Assembly: GCF_004331735.1 (NCBI RefSeq)
Contig: NZ_SJSO01000005.1
Span: forward strand, 124,001-188,000
Source: Pedobacter psychrodurus
Lineage (GTDB): Bacteria; Bacteroidota; Bacteroidia; Sphingobacteriales; Sphingobacteriaceae
Direction of reading: 5' to 3'
DNA length: 64,000 nucleotides
The notes below the pieces were generated by a model, which saw only the letters and a program-made list of their open reading frames with translations, had not been told where the DNA came from and made no database searches. The position numbers and the translations under genes are program-made. Each line of letters starts with the position of its first letter. Within the stretch, counting starts at the first letter, position 1. Shown in pieces: positions 26,402 through 34,332 of this stretch.

Positions 26402-27018
26402 ATGGTTGAACATTCAGGACAAGTGATTTCCAATGCTATGGCAACTAAGACCATGGAAGGTTATGGGATGTTTTGGGAATTACTTAGGTTGAGAAATTCA
26501 TATCTAATATATCTTGATAACAAAATTTTGTTGAATAAAGAACTGCTATATTTTGAAGAATATTTTTCATCATTATCTACAAATGAAAAAGATACTCGAA
26601 AAAGACAAAGAGCGATATTGAAAAGTATCTTCAATATGATAGCATCTGCACAGGCTTTAAAAGAACATTTGAAAATAAAATGTGAAAAGCTTTGTCCACC
26701 ACCATCAGACAAATTTTTTTTTATCTTTTTAGAGAATTAAGAAATTATATTATCCATCAAACCTCTTTTCCATTAATATCAAAACGAAGCGCTAAAATTG
26801 TTGGGGAAGAAAGGAGATTGATTGTTACTCATCATTTTGATAGACATCGAATGTTAGATTTTATTTCAAATAAAAAAGATAATTCAGACATCTCGCAAAA
26901 ACAAAAAAAGCAATTTGAAGGCCTAATTGATTTTATCCATGTTCTTCCTGAAGACGAATCTTTCACAAATTTGATCAAAGATTTTGATAGAGAAATTATT
27001 GCATTTTATAAGCGCTAG
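26402..27018 (+). pseudogene. HEPN-like gene interrupted by a frameshift at a T9 run
   Basis: Two overlapping frames make one sensible protein. The first starts at 26402 (MVEHSGQVISNAMATKTMEG) and stops at 26740. The second runs to 27018 and contains LRNYIIHQTSFP, the HEPN R-N-x3-H motif. They meet at nine consecutive T's (26714-26722); one extra T would join KFFF to YLFRELRNYIIH in frame. The fused product of about 205 residues resembles helical HEPN proteins. It may be a mutation, a sequencing error in the homopolymer, or a slippery-site frameshift. The start lies 9 bp after a boundary motif. Confidence 0.7.
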
Positions 27019-27283
27019 GTACTAAGTTATGTAAAATTAAATCATAAATATTTATCAGAGTTCGAAGAAACTGTTTTAAAAATACATTCAACTCCGATCA
27101 ATTCAAAAGGTAGCAAAATTATTAATTTGCCTATAAATATTTATCAACGTCGATGGCTCAAAATATTACTGAAGAGTAAATCTCAGATGGAAAGAATTTA
27201 AACGAACTCGAACTGATTCATAAATCTCAAAAAACGATTTATTAAATTCTAACCGAAATATTATTTAATAAACAAAAAACTAA

Positions 27284-28306
27284 ATGGGTATAAGTCTTAA
27301 AACTCACAAAATGATTTGGGGTCGTTCAGGCAATATGTGTTCTTTCCCTGATTGTAAAAAAGTACTCGTGATTGACGAAACAGCAACTGATGATCCATCT
27401 GTTATAGGTGAGGAAGCCCATATCGTGGCTCAAAAAGAAGACGGTCCGCGAGGAAAAAGCTCTTTATCCATTGAACAGCGAGATAAATATGATAATCTAA
27501 TTTTACTGTGCAGCATTCATCATAAAAATATTGATGATCAGGAGCATGAATATACGGTTGAAAAACTACATGAATTCAAAAAAAAGCATGAAGGCTGGGT
27601 GAAAGAAAATCTTATCACAGATAATAGAAAAATTAAAGATGATGAAGTTTATGCAACATATATTGAGAGATTTATTCAATTAACTGATTTGAATAATTGG
27701 CAGAATTGGACTTCATGGATGCTAGGTGCAACCGAAGCTTTCCCTAAAGAACAATTTGATGCTCTGAAGGAAATCCCAAATTATATTGTCTCCCGTATAT
27801 GGCCTAAGAGACATGTTTTACTAGAATCCTCCCTTTTGAATTTTAAGAACATAGTAAACGACTTAATGAAAGTTTATTACGTTTATCCTAAAGAAGGCGC
27901 TAATGGCTATACAGTAGAAAAATTCTATAAAAATTATTATCGTGAAAATTTTCCTGATGATGAAGATTATAGTAGGGAAGAAGAACAAAAAGCACTGGAG
28001 AGATATCAATATCATCTGGCACTTTTAGAGGATTTGATAATTGAATTAACCCGGGCAGCTAATTATATATGCGATCAAATCAGGGAGTATATTTTTGAAG
28101 GATTTAGACTTGAAGAGGGAGCAATATTAATAAGTAGGGGCGATTTTTTTGGATATAAGACATATCGGGTCGAATATCGAGGAGAAGAAAGAACAGAATA
28201 TCCCTATCCAGGATTAAAATCCTTTATGAGTTTAAGAGCCACTAGGGATTTAACGATTGGGGAAGGTATCGAAGACGGGTATTTTCGAAAATTGCCCTGG
28301 GAATAA
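27284..28306 (+). CDS. HNH endonuclease-domain protein
   Basis: 340 residues. The N-terminal 110 residues form an HNH/McrA-like nuclease: paired cysteines in MCSFPDCKK (about 18-26), EEAHIVAQ with the first His (about 45-52), and LILLCSIHHKNIDDQ (about 76-90), followed by TVEKLHEFKKKHE as in CBASS- and restriction-associated HNH effectors. The C-terminal 220 residues are mainly helical with no recognised sensor domain; I see no SAVED motif. A boundary motif lies 45 bp upstream, and a final motif (28357) follows with no gene after it in the array. Confidence 0.82.
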   Translation: MGISLKTHKMIWGRSGNMCSFPDCKKVLVIDETATDDPSVIGEEAHIVAQKEDGPRGKSSLSIEQRDKYDNLILLCSIHHKNIDDQEHEYTVEKLHEFKKKHEGWVKENLITDNRKIKDDEVYATYIERFIQLTDLNNWQNWTSWMLGATEAFPKEQFDALKEIPNYIVSRIWPKRHVLLESSLLNFKNIVNDLMKVYYVYPKEGANGYTVEKFYKNYYRENFPDDEDYSREEEQKALERYQYHLALLEDLIIELTRAANYICDQIREYIFEGFRLEEGAILISRGDFFGYKTYRVEYRGEERTEYPYPGLKSFMSLRATRDLTIGEGIEDGYFRKLPWE

Positions 28307-28412
28307 ATTCTTTAAAAATTAGAATTCATATACTTAAAAAATGAAGGCACAATAAAATCTCAAAAAACGAACATTTTTCAGGTCGCTATCTGGTGATATA
28401 TAATTAGTAATA

Positions 28413-28658
28413 CTATACATATTCTTCATTAAAAAACTCAGTCAGGCTCATGTTGAGGCAATTTAAAATGTTGATCAATGTACCAATCGTTATATTGGCC
28501 TTGCCAGCTTCATATTTACCGTATTGAGAACGGTTTAGGTTATTTTCATAAGCGAACTTATCGGGACTTGTAAAGCCTTTAGATTTACGGAGATATTTGA
28601 GTCTCAAGCCTATTTTTTTAAACTCTTCCTCATTATTTAATAGACTATTGCTTGCCAT
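28413..28658 (-). CDS. XRE-family helix-turn-helix regulator
   Basis: An 81-residue protein that is essentially one HTH domain (FKKIGLRLKYLRKSKGFTSPDKFAYENNLNRSQYGKYEAGKANITIGTLINILN, residues about 11-65). It points toward the end of the cassette array and lies just outside its last motif. An upstream inverted repeat (28693-28723) near its start suggests autoregulation. Small Cro-like regulators of this kind are common in Bacteroidota mobile elements, where they control neighbouring ICE genes; the target here is unknown. Confidence 0.85.
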   Translation of the reverse strand: MASNSLLNNEEEFKKIGLRLKYLRKSKGFTSPDKFAYENNLNRSQYGKYEAGKANITIGTLINILNCLNMSLTEFFNEEYV

Positions 28659-28692
28659 ATAATAAAGTAAAGAAAATGCTCTTTATTTACAC

Positions 28693-28723
28693 ACTCCATA
28701 AAAAGAGTATTTTTATTTGGAGT
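28693..28723. promoter_or_regulatory. Candidate operator of the XRE regulator
   Basis: ACTCCATAAAAA and TTTTTATTTGGAGT form an imperfect dyad about 35 bp upstream of the regulator's start codon. Confidence 0.45.
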
Positions 28724-28804
28724 ATAGAAATAATCTGATTATATTAGTGTTGTTAAATAATTATAGATGTAAATAACCAATTTTTAAAATATTAAGGGTC
28801 TTGC

Positions 28805-28945
28805 GGTTGCAATTCTGAAGCCGTAACGCAAGACAGCAGAACACCCAGCCTATTTGTTAATATGCTATATTTGCATATTCTTAAAATAGGTACGGGACTG
28901 CTGTACACTCGTGTTACGTAAGGCTTCAGAAACTTTTATGCAACC
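28805..28945. repeat. Large imperfect dyad (about 140 bp)
   Basis: The outer arms share GGTTGCA, TTCTGAAGCC, CGTAAC and ACAGCAG in inverted order (28805-28839 against 28898-28945). The inner part is itself symmetric: CCTATTT and TTAATATG against CATATT and AAATAGG. A TATATTTG box lies in the centre (28866-28873). It could fold into a cruciform or long RNA hairpin. It precedes the HEPN gene at 29018. Possible roles are a transfer origin relic, a MITE-like repeat or a regulatory leader. Confidence 0.55.
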
Positions 28946-29017
28946 ACGGGATGCAGTTCCGTGCCTATTTCTGCATTTCCAGGACTCGTTTAAATACTGT
29001 TTTTAAATGAGATCAAT

Positions 29018-29929
29018 ATGAAAACACCAACCTTATCAATTGAATTTCGACATGGGACGGCGTTCTGTAAATTAATAAGCGAACTGTCGGAAAAATTTCA
29101 GCCTCTCCAGATTTTTTGTTTTTACAAAAGAAGCTCCCAAGAAAAAAGACTGAGCTGTTTTGTTAATGAACGTGCCAACTCCAGCCAAGAATACGGCCTC
29201 CTACTTGTTACCCCTACAGCAACCCGCATTGACTACGAGGTGCAGGATTATGCCAATTCACATTTTGCTGAAGGCACGATAACAGTCATCTGTCATGGCA
29301 ATCAATCTGTATGGGAAGCAATTGATGCCAACAGCCGTTTCTTTAAAGCGGTTTTTACCTGTGGCGAATTGTTGTACAGCCATGACGGCCTGCTTATGAG
29401 GCCTTATGTCCAGCCTTACGATCCTGTAAACGGTGGGACAAAAGCACTAAAGCATTATAACCATAGGATGCCTTTAGCAGAGGGGTTTTTAACAGGTGCT
29501 GCGCAATGCCTGGCAGTAGAAAGCTATAATATCTCAGTTTTTATGCTGCACCAGACAGTTGAACAGATATGTATCCTTTTGATCAGGGTGCACATTGCCT
29601 ATCGGTCTGAATTCCATAACCTGAACAGACTGCTCCGTCTTTGCCAATCCTTCTCCGAATTACCACATAAAATGTTTTTCGAATCAGCCGAATCACGAAG
29701 ATTATTTGAAGTCCTTTCCAGAAGTTATTCTGCCGCAAGGTATAAAGATGATTTCTCGGTTTCACGGAAAGATGCGGAAAGCCTGTTTACACTGATAGAA
29801 TCTTTCGTTGCAGTTGCAAAATCGATGTGCGAAAAAAAAATAGAAATGCTTGAAGAGCAGGCCACCTCTTTTGCTGTTTCGGAGCAAACAGCGCAGTTGA
29901 GTCCTGAAATCCTGGCTACAGAAAATTAA
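29018..29929 (+). CDS. Nucleotidyltransferase-like/HEPN domain protein, ICE-associated
   Basis: 303 residues. The C-terminal half (about 145-275, YNHRMPLAEGFLTGAAQCL...YSAARYKDDF) is a HEPN domain of the PF05168 type. The first 140 residues resemble the minimal-nucleotidyltransferase region usually paired with it, although I cannot point to an intact GS-x-A/G motif, so catalysis is doubtful. Proteins of this layout occur in Bacteroidota conjugative transposons next to radC-like and regulator genes, as here. It probably shares a transcript with the gene at 29960 (30-bp gap). Confidence 0.75.
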   Translation: MKTPTLSIEFRHGTAFCKLISELSEKFQPLQIFCFYKRSSQEKRLSCFVNERANSSQEYGLLLVTPTATRIDYEVQDYANSHFAEGTITVICHGNQSVWEAIDANSRFFKAVFTCGELLYSHDGLLMRPYVQPYDPVNGGTKALKHYNHRMPLAEGFLTGAAQCLAVESYNISVFMLHQTVEQICILLIRVHIAYRSEFHNLNRLLRLCQSFSELPHKMFFESAESRRLFEVLSRSYSAARYKDDFSVSRKDAESLFTLIESFVAVAKSMCEKKIEMLEEQATSFAVSEQTAQLSPEILATEN

Positions 29930-29959
29930 ACCACAAAACCTTATTCAATATTTAGTGCG

Positions 29960-30538
29960 ATGGAAAACCTAACCGAAAACCACACAAAAAACAGGATCGT
30001 TTATCTCGACAATGATGAGATTGCTGAACCCTGCAAAGTCATAAACCTTTTTTTTGACGCGTGCTCGCTACCTGAGCATCTCGATACGCTGAGAGAATGG
30101 CGTGATGACGTTGCTTTTGGAACCAGTCACACAAGACAAAGAAGTCCGGACAACCTCCTTTACGACTATGAACTGACGGTTAGACTCATCGAGGCAGCAT
30201 GGCTTTTAAAAGGTCAGAAAATAGGAAAACTAAGTATTGATAAGGAAAATAATAAGGTTGCGAAATGGTATATCAGAGCAGAGAAAAAAAAGTTTGCCCA
30301 TTATCCCAAAACTCTTGACCTTAGGGAGACGTTAAAACCCTCATTGGTATTGAAAAATATCTTCAAACCTTATAACGTAACAGAATACCGAAAGATCTTG
30401 AACAAGTGGCTTTATGATGCGCTGAGTATGAATTTTCTGGAAGAAAGCCATTCAAAGTATGAGGTTATAACCGTTTATGAACAACTGGTGAAACTGTTTG
30501 AAGCCATGTGGCTGATCAACCAACGGTTCAAAATATAG
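29960..30538 (+). CDS. Hypothetical protein of Bacteroidota mobile elements
   Basis: A 192-residue basic, helical, soluble protein. No catalytic motif is recognised. Its C-terminal segment VYEQLVKLFEAMWLINQRF is echoed by a relic just outside the right end of the island (58331-58381, AIYKQLVKLFEAPF). This shows the family belongs to mobile elements that have used this tRNA site more than once. It is co-oriented with and close behind the HEPN gene. Confidence 0.6.
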   Translation: MENLTENHTKNRIVYLDNDEIAEPCKVINLFFDACSLPEHLDTLREWRDDVAFGTSHTRQRSPDNLLYDYELTVRLIEAAWLLKGQKIGKLSIDKENNKVAKWYIRAEKKKFAHYPKTLDLRETLKPSLVLKNIFKPYNVTEYRKILNKWLYDALSMNFLEESHSKYEVITVYEQLVKLFEAMWLINQRFKI

Positions 30539-30777
30539 GTAAACAATCTCCTTCAGGAGTAAGCATCCTCTGTAATAAGTTTTGAAGCAATAAAGCCCTT
30601 ACAGTTTCTATTGCAATATTTTTAAGAAGATCAAGACCCTGTTTCATCCATAAATTTTCCTGAACAATGAGAGCTGTTGTCGTAAACAGCGAGTGGTGAA
30701 CGGGTGGGCGGGGCAGTGAGTTGGCAGTTCACAGGCCGCAAATGCGTGTGGGGCAGGATACAGAACAAATCACTTGA

Positions 30778-30821
30778 CAAAAAAAGGGAACAAACCTATA
30801 GCAGGCCTGTTCCCATTTTAA
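30778..30821 (-). terminator. Terminator of the radC-like gene
   Basis: On the minus strand GGGAACA pairs with TGTTCCC around CCTATAGCAGG, followed by a T-run. It lies directly downstream of the frame-corrected radC end at 30840. Confidence 0.7.
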
Positions 30822-30839
30822 ACATAACGTTTATGCCGT

Positions 30840-31297
30840 TCACATAAGTCCTTCATCAAGAAAACTGTAATAATGGTTTTCGCTGATAATCAGATGGTCC
30901 CAGACTATGATATCCAAAGCCTGCCGCATTCTGCAAGCCTTTCGGTCAGTTTAATATCTGATTCACTTGGTCGAACACTGCCGCTCGGATGATTGTGGGA
31001 TAATATAATTGATGAACAGTTTGCCTTTAGCGCTATAGAAAAAACTATCTTGGGCTCAACAAAGGTTCCGCTCAGGCCGCCCATTGATATATCAACAACC
31101 CCAAGTACACTGTTTCTTCTGTTGAGCAGTATGATCTTAAATTCTTCCAGAAAGCCTATCCTGCCATCATCCCATTGTTGTTTAAGGATCTGGAAAGCCT
31201 GCATAGAGGAAGTAATCCTTGGGCGTTCACTCATACTGTAGTCTGGTCTGTAGCTTACTTCTACTTCGGCTACCTTGAATAACTGTTCCTGTACCAT
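30840..31297 (-). pseudogene. RadC-family JAB/MPN protein, single-base frameshift
   Basis: The intact part (31297-30905) shows the RadC JAB domain: VFSIALKANCSSIILSHNHPSGSVRPSESD, with the metal-binding H-x-H and downstream Asp. The frame then reads ECGRLWIS and stops. Shifting by one base restores LDIIVWDHLIISENHYYSFL to a stop at 30840, exactly the expected RadC end. A single lost T in GGCAGGCTTTGG explains it. RadC-like proteins are typical cargo of Bacteroidota ICEs; their function is unsettled. The corrected length of about 152 residues is normal. Confidence 0.85.
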
Positions 31298-32333
31298 AAT
31301 TGTATCTAATTAAATATGGCACACGGCGCAATTCTTGCACTCAACTAAATCAAGAAGCAACGGAATAAATGGACGGTGCGAAAAGGCCAAATGAGCGTTT
31401 ATGCCGGAATTTCTTGAATGTGTCGAGGGCACAGGCTTAAATTGTTGCAATAGTTAATAGATATGAATACCCATCTTTCCGACCTAGATCATACCGTCGG
31501 ACTAAGGTTATAAAAGAAAACAGTCCAGTTAAGTTCTATCTTAAAATATGTTTATTGTACCTGCAGAAAAATGTTGCTCTTTTAATTGATCCTTTCAGGT
31601 AATGGCTGGGTGCTGAGTTTATTTCTTTTTTTGAATGGAAGCTCTGCCATTATTTGTTTCCTCAAAAAAGAAAACGAGTTGCGAGTTTTCTTAACCCTTT
31701 TTGCCTCATCGGAGGTACGACGATAGGAGGCGAAAAGGCAAGATACTTTTTGGCTGAAAAGAGATTCCGGAGGAATTTCTGTCGGACAAAAAGACATCTT
31801 GCGGGCATAAAAAACAACGTGATTTTAGGGTATACTTTTTATTGATCTGATTATCTTTACAATAAACTAAATGGTTCTTAAGGTATTTAGATATCTTGGT
31901 AGCTGGGTTTAAAGCTACAGGGATATTCAGTCATTCTGTTATTTATATGTTTAGTAACTTTAAGGAATAGCTATTTCATTAGCAAGTTTTAAATAAACTG
32001 GTTAGCTAGAAATTTTAATAGCTGATTAAGAAGGTAGCTTGTTATTTAGCTATTTAGAGAATGGGCTACTCTAGATAAAAGGGAAATAACAAGCTCACTC
32101 GGGATAATCTTCCTAATCCTTTCTTGGAAAAAAGGATTAGGAAGATAAAGCCCAAATGCATTAAAAAATAAAGTAGGGCCCCGCCCAACTTCTGCTTGCT
32201 CCTTTTTCTGAAATGAAAAAGGACTTTTTGGATGATGCATAACCCCTCCGAGTTTAGATTCAAGACTATTCCGAGATATGTAGATATTTAAATAGGTTGA
32301 TGTCTACATATCTCACAATTCAGTCTATAAACT
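31298..32333. other. Long non-coding stretch in the ICE-relic region
   Basis: There is no supported gene in about 1 kb. It contains AT-rich sequence and, at 32168-32243, a repeat also present at 42509-42586 (listed separately). Around 31720-31805 is a G/A-rich segment with no recognised meaning. It probably represents deleted ICE genes. Confidence 0.5.
32168..32243 (+). repeat. 76-bp repeat next to the HTH pair, copy 1
   Basis: ATAAAGTAGGGC, GCCCAACTT, GCTTGCTCC and AAAAAGGACTTTTT occur in the same order and orientation at 42509-42586. Each contains a CCTTTTT...AAAAAGG hairpin. Each lies beyond the 3' end of one of the two paralogous HTH gene pairs, although those pairs are inverted relative to each other. 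Confidence 0.7.
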
Positions 32334-32642
32334 TTATTCCGGTTCGGACCACCAGACCAGGCTCCCATTACGCGGGTGATAAGAGGGCTGGTACTTGACA
32401 TATCCAAAAGCAATCAGTTCTCGCATGCATTTATGATAAGTAGCGATTGAGGCTACCTTAGAGAATGCCATCAGTTTTCTTCTTGTAATTGAAAATGGCT
32501 CCTGAAAACCGCTGTGTTGCCAGCATATAAATATCGCGCTTAGGATACTGATGTGGGATGATAGTAATCTGCTGTCCGATTGCAATCGTACAATCTTCGA
32601 AACGCTGAAACATTCCTTTGTTATGGTTTCTTCATCAATCAT
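32334..32642 (-). CDS. Small winged-helix-like protein of the HTH pair, copy 1
   Basis: A 102-residue protein with segment FSITRRKLMAFSKVASIATYHKCMRELIAFGYVKYQPSYHP, a helix-turn-helix/winged-helix pattern. The protein at 41871-42185 is a clear paralogue (FNVSRIKLMRFSRIKSVATYHKNIRDLVRYGFISYNPSTHP). It overlaps the preceding gene by four bases (ATGA), so the two are translationally coupled. Similar two-gene modules are frequent in Bacteroidota conjugative elements and are thought to control excision or transfer. Confidence 0.7.
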   Translation of the reverse strand: MIDEETITKECFSVSKIVRLQSDSRLLSSHISILSAIFICWQHSGFQEPFSITRRKLMAFSKVASIATYHKCMRELIAFGYVKYQPSYHPRNGSLVWWSEPE

Positions 32643-32899
32643 GGATTTCCCTCCAGCAGCATGGTTATATCCTCCATCTTGTAATACATCATTCCGCCGA
32701 TCTTGGTGTACCTCAGTGTTCCGTTTATGCGAAGGTTCTGCAAGGTGCCGGGTGAAATGTTGAGCAGCTTTCGCACATCAGCACTCTTCAGCCATTGTCT
32801 GTTTTCTGATTCTCCCGGTTTTATAAGCTGTCTTATCTCACTCAGCAATTCGGTCTTGAGGTTCCTTAGGTCTTCCTTGGTTATTAGTTCTACATTCAT
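32639..32899 (-). CDS. Excisionase-like helix-turn-helix protein, copy 1
   Basis: 86 residues. Residues about 33-80 form the HTH_17/MerR-like fold of Bacteroidota excisionase-type proteins: QWLKSADVRKLLNISPGTLQ and a beta-wing ending in YYKMEDI. The N-terminal 30 residues form an acidic helix. The paralogue at 41609-41869 shares VRK-LNISPGTLQNLRING. Such small proteins bend DNA or regulate ICE excision with the integrase. The dyad at 33051-33070 upstream may be an operator. Confidence 0.82.
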   Translation of the reverse strand: MNVELITKEDLRNLKTELLSEIRQLIKPGESENRQWLKSADVRKLLNISPGTLQNLRINGTLRYTKIGGMMYYKMEDITMLLEGNP

Positions 32900-33050
32900 C
32901 TTTCTTTCCTTGATTTAAGTTTACCATAAAATTATTTTGTCCATTCGTCATGCCATGTAGCTCAGCCATCCAATAGAACGTTGAACCACAAAATACTTTT
33001 GAGAGTGTTTAATCTGGCACAAAGAAAGATAAGGGCAAGTGCTTTTCGCT

Positions 33051-33070
33051 ACCATACAGAATTGTATGGT
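33051..33070. promoter_or_regulatory. Perfect dyad upstream of HTH pair copy 1
   Basis: ACCATACA and TGTATGGT flank GAAT, a perfect 8-bp inverted repeat about 150 bp upstream of the excisionase-like start. It could be an operator; no promoter box is evident. Confidence 0.4.
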
Positions 33071-33172
33071 AATGGATTGGTTATAACCAAAATGTATTAG
33101 GCAAGGAAAGGACAAATATCGAATGATATTTTTATCAATCTTTTGGATGCTTTTGGAGATGGCGAACTATTT

Positions 33173-33949
33173 CTATTTTCTTTTAATTTCCCTTATCTCA
33201 AAAAGATGTTGATCTGATGGTACGGATGAAGAGCGACTGCCTGGATTGCGCCTGTCTTTGGGGAAATATCTGCGAACTCGATCGAAGTCAATTGCCTTAT
33301 GGTCTTCTCGGAAGTATTTGCAGATCATTTTAACCCATGCAATCTGAAACTCTGCGAAAACCAGCTCTTTGCCAGAGGGCAGTTTTATCTCTTGCATTTG
33401 AATAATCAAATCTACAAAACTTAAAAATCCTCCTTTAGGAATATCGATAAATTGTGTGGTTTCTAAAGCGGTTGCCTTCTTAAGGTCTGCCTTAAGCATT
33501 TCTATTTGTTGCCGAAGTATAAAAATATCCAACTCTTGCTTAGCAACAACGTCATTAAATGACTTATGAATATTCCACTTGTCAAATGATATTAATAAAT
33601 TTCTTAATTTTTCAAGGTGAATTAGTTCTCGTTGCGTCTTTACATGATTTTTTGCGTAAACATCTCTGCTGTTTAAAACTTTCAATTGTCTATCAACCGT
33701 CTCGAAGAAATTTTTAAAGAAAGACTCCTCAGTACTGTTATCAACCGTTTTTAAGTAATAATCTAGATGATGTTGGTAAAATTCCTCAAATCTTGAGTAT
33801 CGTATGGCGAAAATTCTTTTGAAAAGGTGCTTTAAAAAATGTGACTGGCTCCAGGTTATTGGGTTTCCAATATCTAAAGTATTGACCGAAAAATCAAAAC
33901 GATCACGGGGCTTGAAATAAATGATGCTCATAATGTATCGATTATTCAA
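33173..33949 (-). CDS. Hypothetical cytoplasmic protein
   Basis: A 258-residue, helical, basic protein (start at 33949, or at the Met seven codons later). The central part has heptad-like leucines (IFILRQQIEMLKADLKKA). The C-terminal part (PSGKELVFAEFQIAWVKMICKYFREDHKAIDFDRVRRYFPKDRR) has an organisation I associate loosely with the tetracycline-element regulator RteC, but the match is weak. It stands alone, upstream of the excisionase-like pair and in the same direction, which would suit an element regulator. Confidence 0.55.
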   Translation of the reverse strand: MNNRYIMSIIYFKPRDRFDFSVNTLDIGNPITWSQSHFLKHLFKRIFAIRYSRFEEFYQHHLDYYLKTVDNSTEESFFKNFFETVDRQLKVLNSRDVYAKNHVKTQRELIHLEKLRNLLISFDKWNIHKSFNDVVAKQELDIFILRQQIEMLKADLKKATALETTQFIDIPKGGFLSFVDLIIQMQEIKLPSGKELVFAEFQIAWVKMICKYFREDHKAIDFDRVRRYFPKDRRNPGSRSSSVPSDQHLFEIREIKRK

Positions 33950-34332
33950 ATATAATATTTTAGATGACGGCTTTATTTTTCTACGTATTATATCAGCTCT
34001 TAAAACTCTGAGCTGGTCTAGGTTTTTATGGGTGGATTTATACTAAGAATTAAACTTTTGCATTTCTTGAGGTAACTATACAAAACTAAGCTAAATAGTA
34101 AATGATGAGTGTTGAAGAGATCGTCGTAATGTCAAGGATACAGTAAATTAATTCAACCCAAAAAGTGTAGAAGAACCACTTTTAGAGAAATCCCAGAAAC
34201 AGTAATGTCATTAAAATTATACTGTTAATTGTCAAATAATTGCATCAATCTGCATGTTTTTTTTACAATGACGAGCTTATAATTGATGCTAATTCCGTAT
34301 CATTGCCCCCTATAAAAATCAGATACCATTTT
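33950..34332. other. AT-rich divergent spacer
   Basis: I see no gene or clear promoter box between the divergent genes at 33949 and 34333. An ATG at 34240 is in frame with the lipoprotein gene, but the added 31 residues would bury its signal peptide. Confidence 0.5.

Larger units (their letters stand above)
11237..28372 (+). repeat. Interspersed cassette-boundary motif array, consensus TGTCTCAAAAAACGAAC
   Basis: Clear copies start near 11237, 12721, 13989, 14835, 14892, 16751, 18726, 21831, 21919, 22009, 24081, 25883, 26036, 26375, 27224 and 28357; a weaker one is near 25784. All have the same orientation and all lie between genes. Only the core TCTCA-A-AAACGAAC is shared; flanks differ, apart from a CGGGCAAAGAGAAAA-like run preceding three copies (near 21895, 21985 and 24062). 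Distance to the next start codon varies from 9 to about 225 bp, which argues against a fixed-position promoter element. I saw no copies elsewhere in the window. The copies cut the region into mostly single-gene units behind the serine recombinase. Confidence 0.8.

Noticed and set aside
11237..28372. Treating the repeated motif as a CRISPR array
   Set aside because: Spacing is gene-sized and irregular, repeats are only about 17 bp and degenerate, and no cas genes are present.
11237..28372. Treating the repeated motif as a simple promoter element
   Set aside because: Its distance to the next start varies widely, it occurs in gene-less tandem units and after the last gene, and it lacks the TAnnTTTG box. 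A regulatory side role is not excluded.
31582..31845. Short frames on both strands near 31.7 kb
   Set aside because: Mutually overlapping, biased composition and no homology signal; taken as non-coding.
34240..34332. Upstream ATG for the Cys-rich lipoprotein
   Set aside because: It would place 31 polar residues before an otherwise perfect lipoprotein signal peptide.
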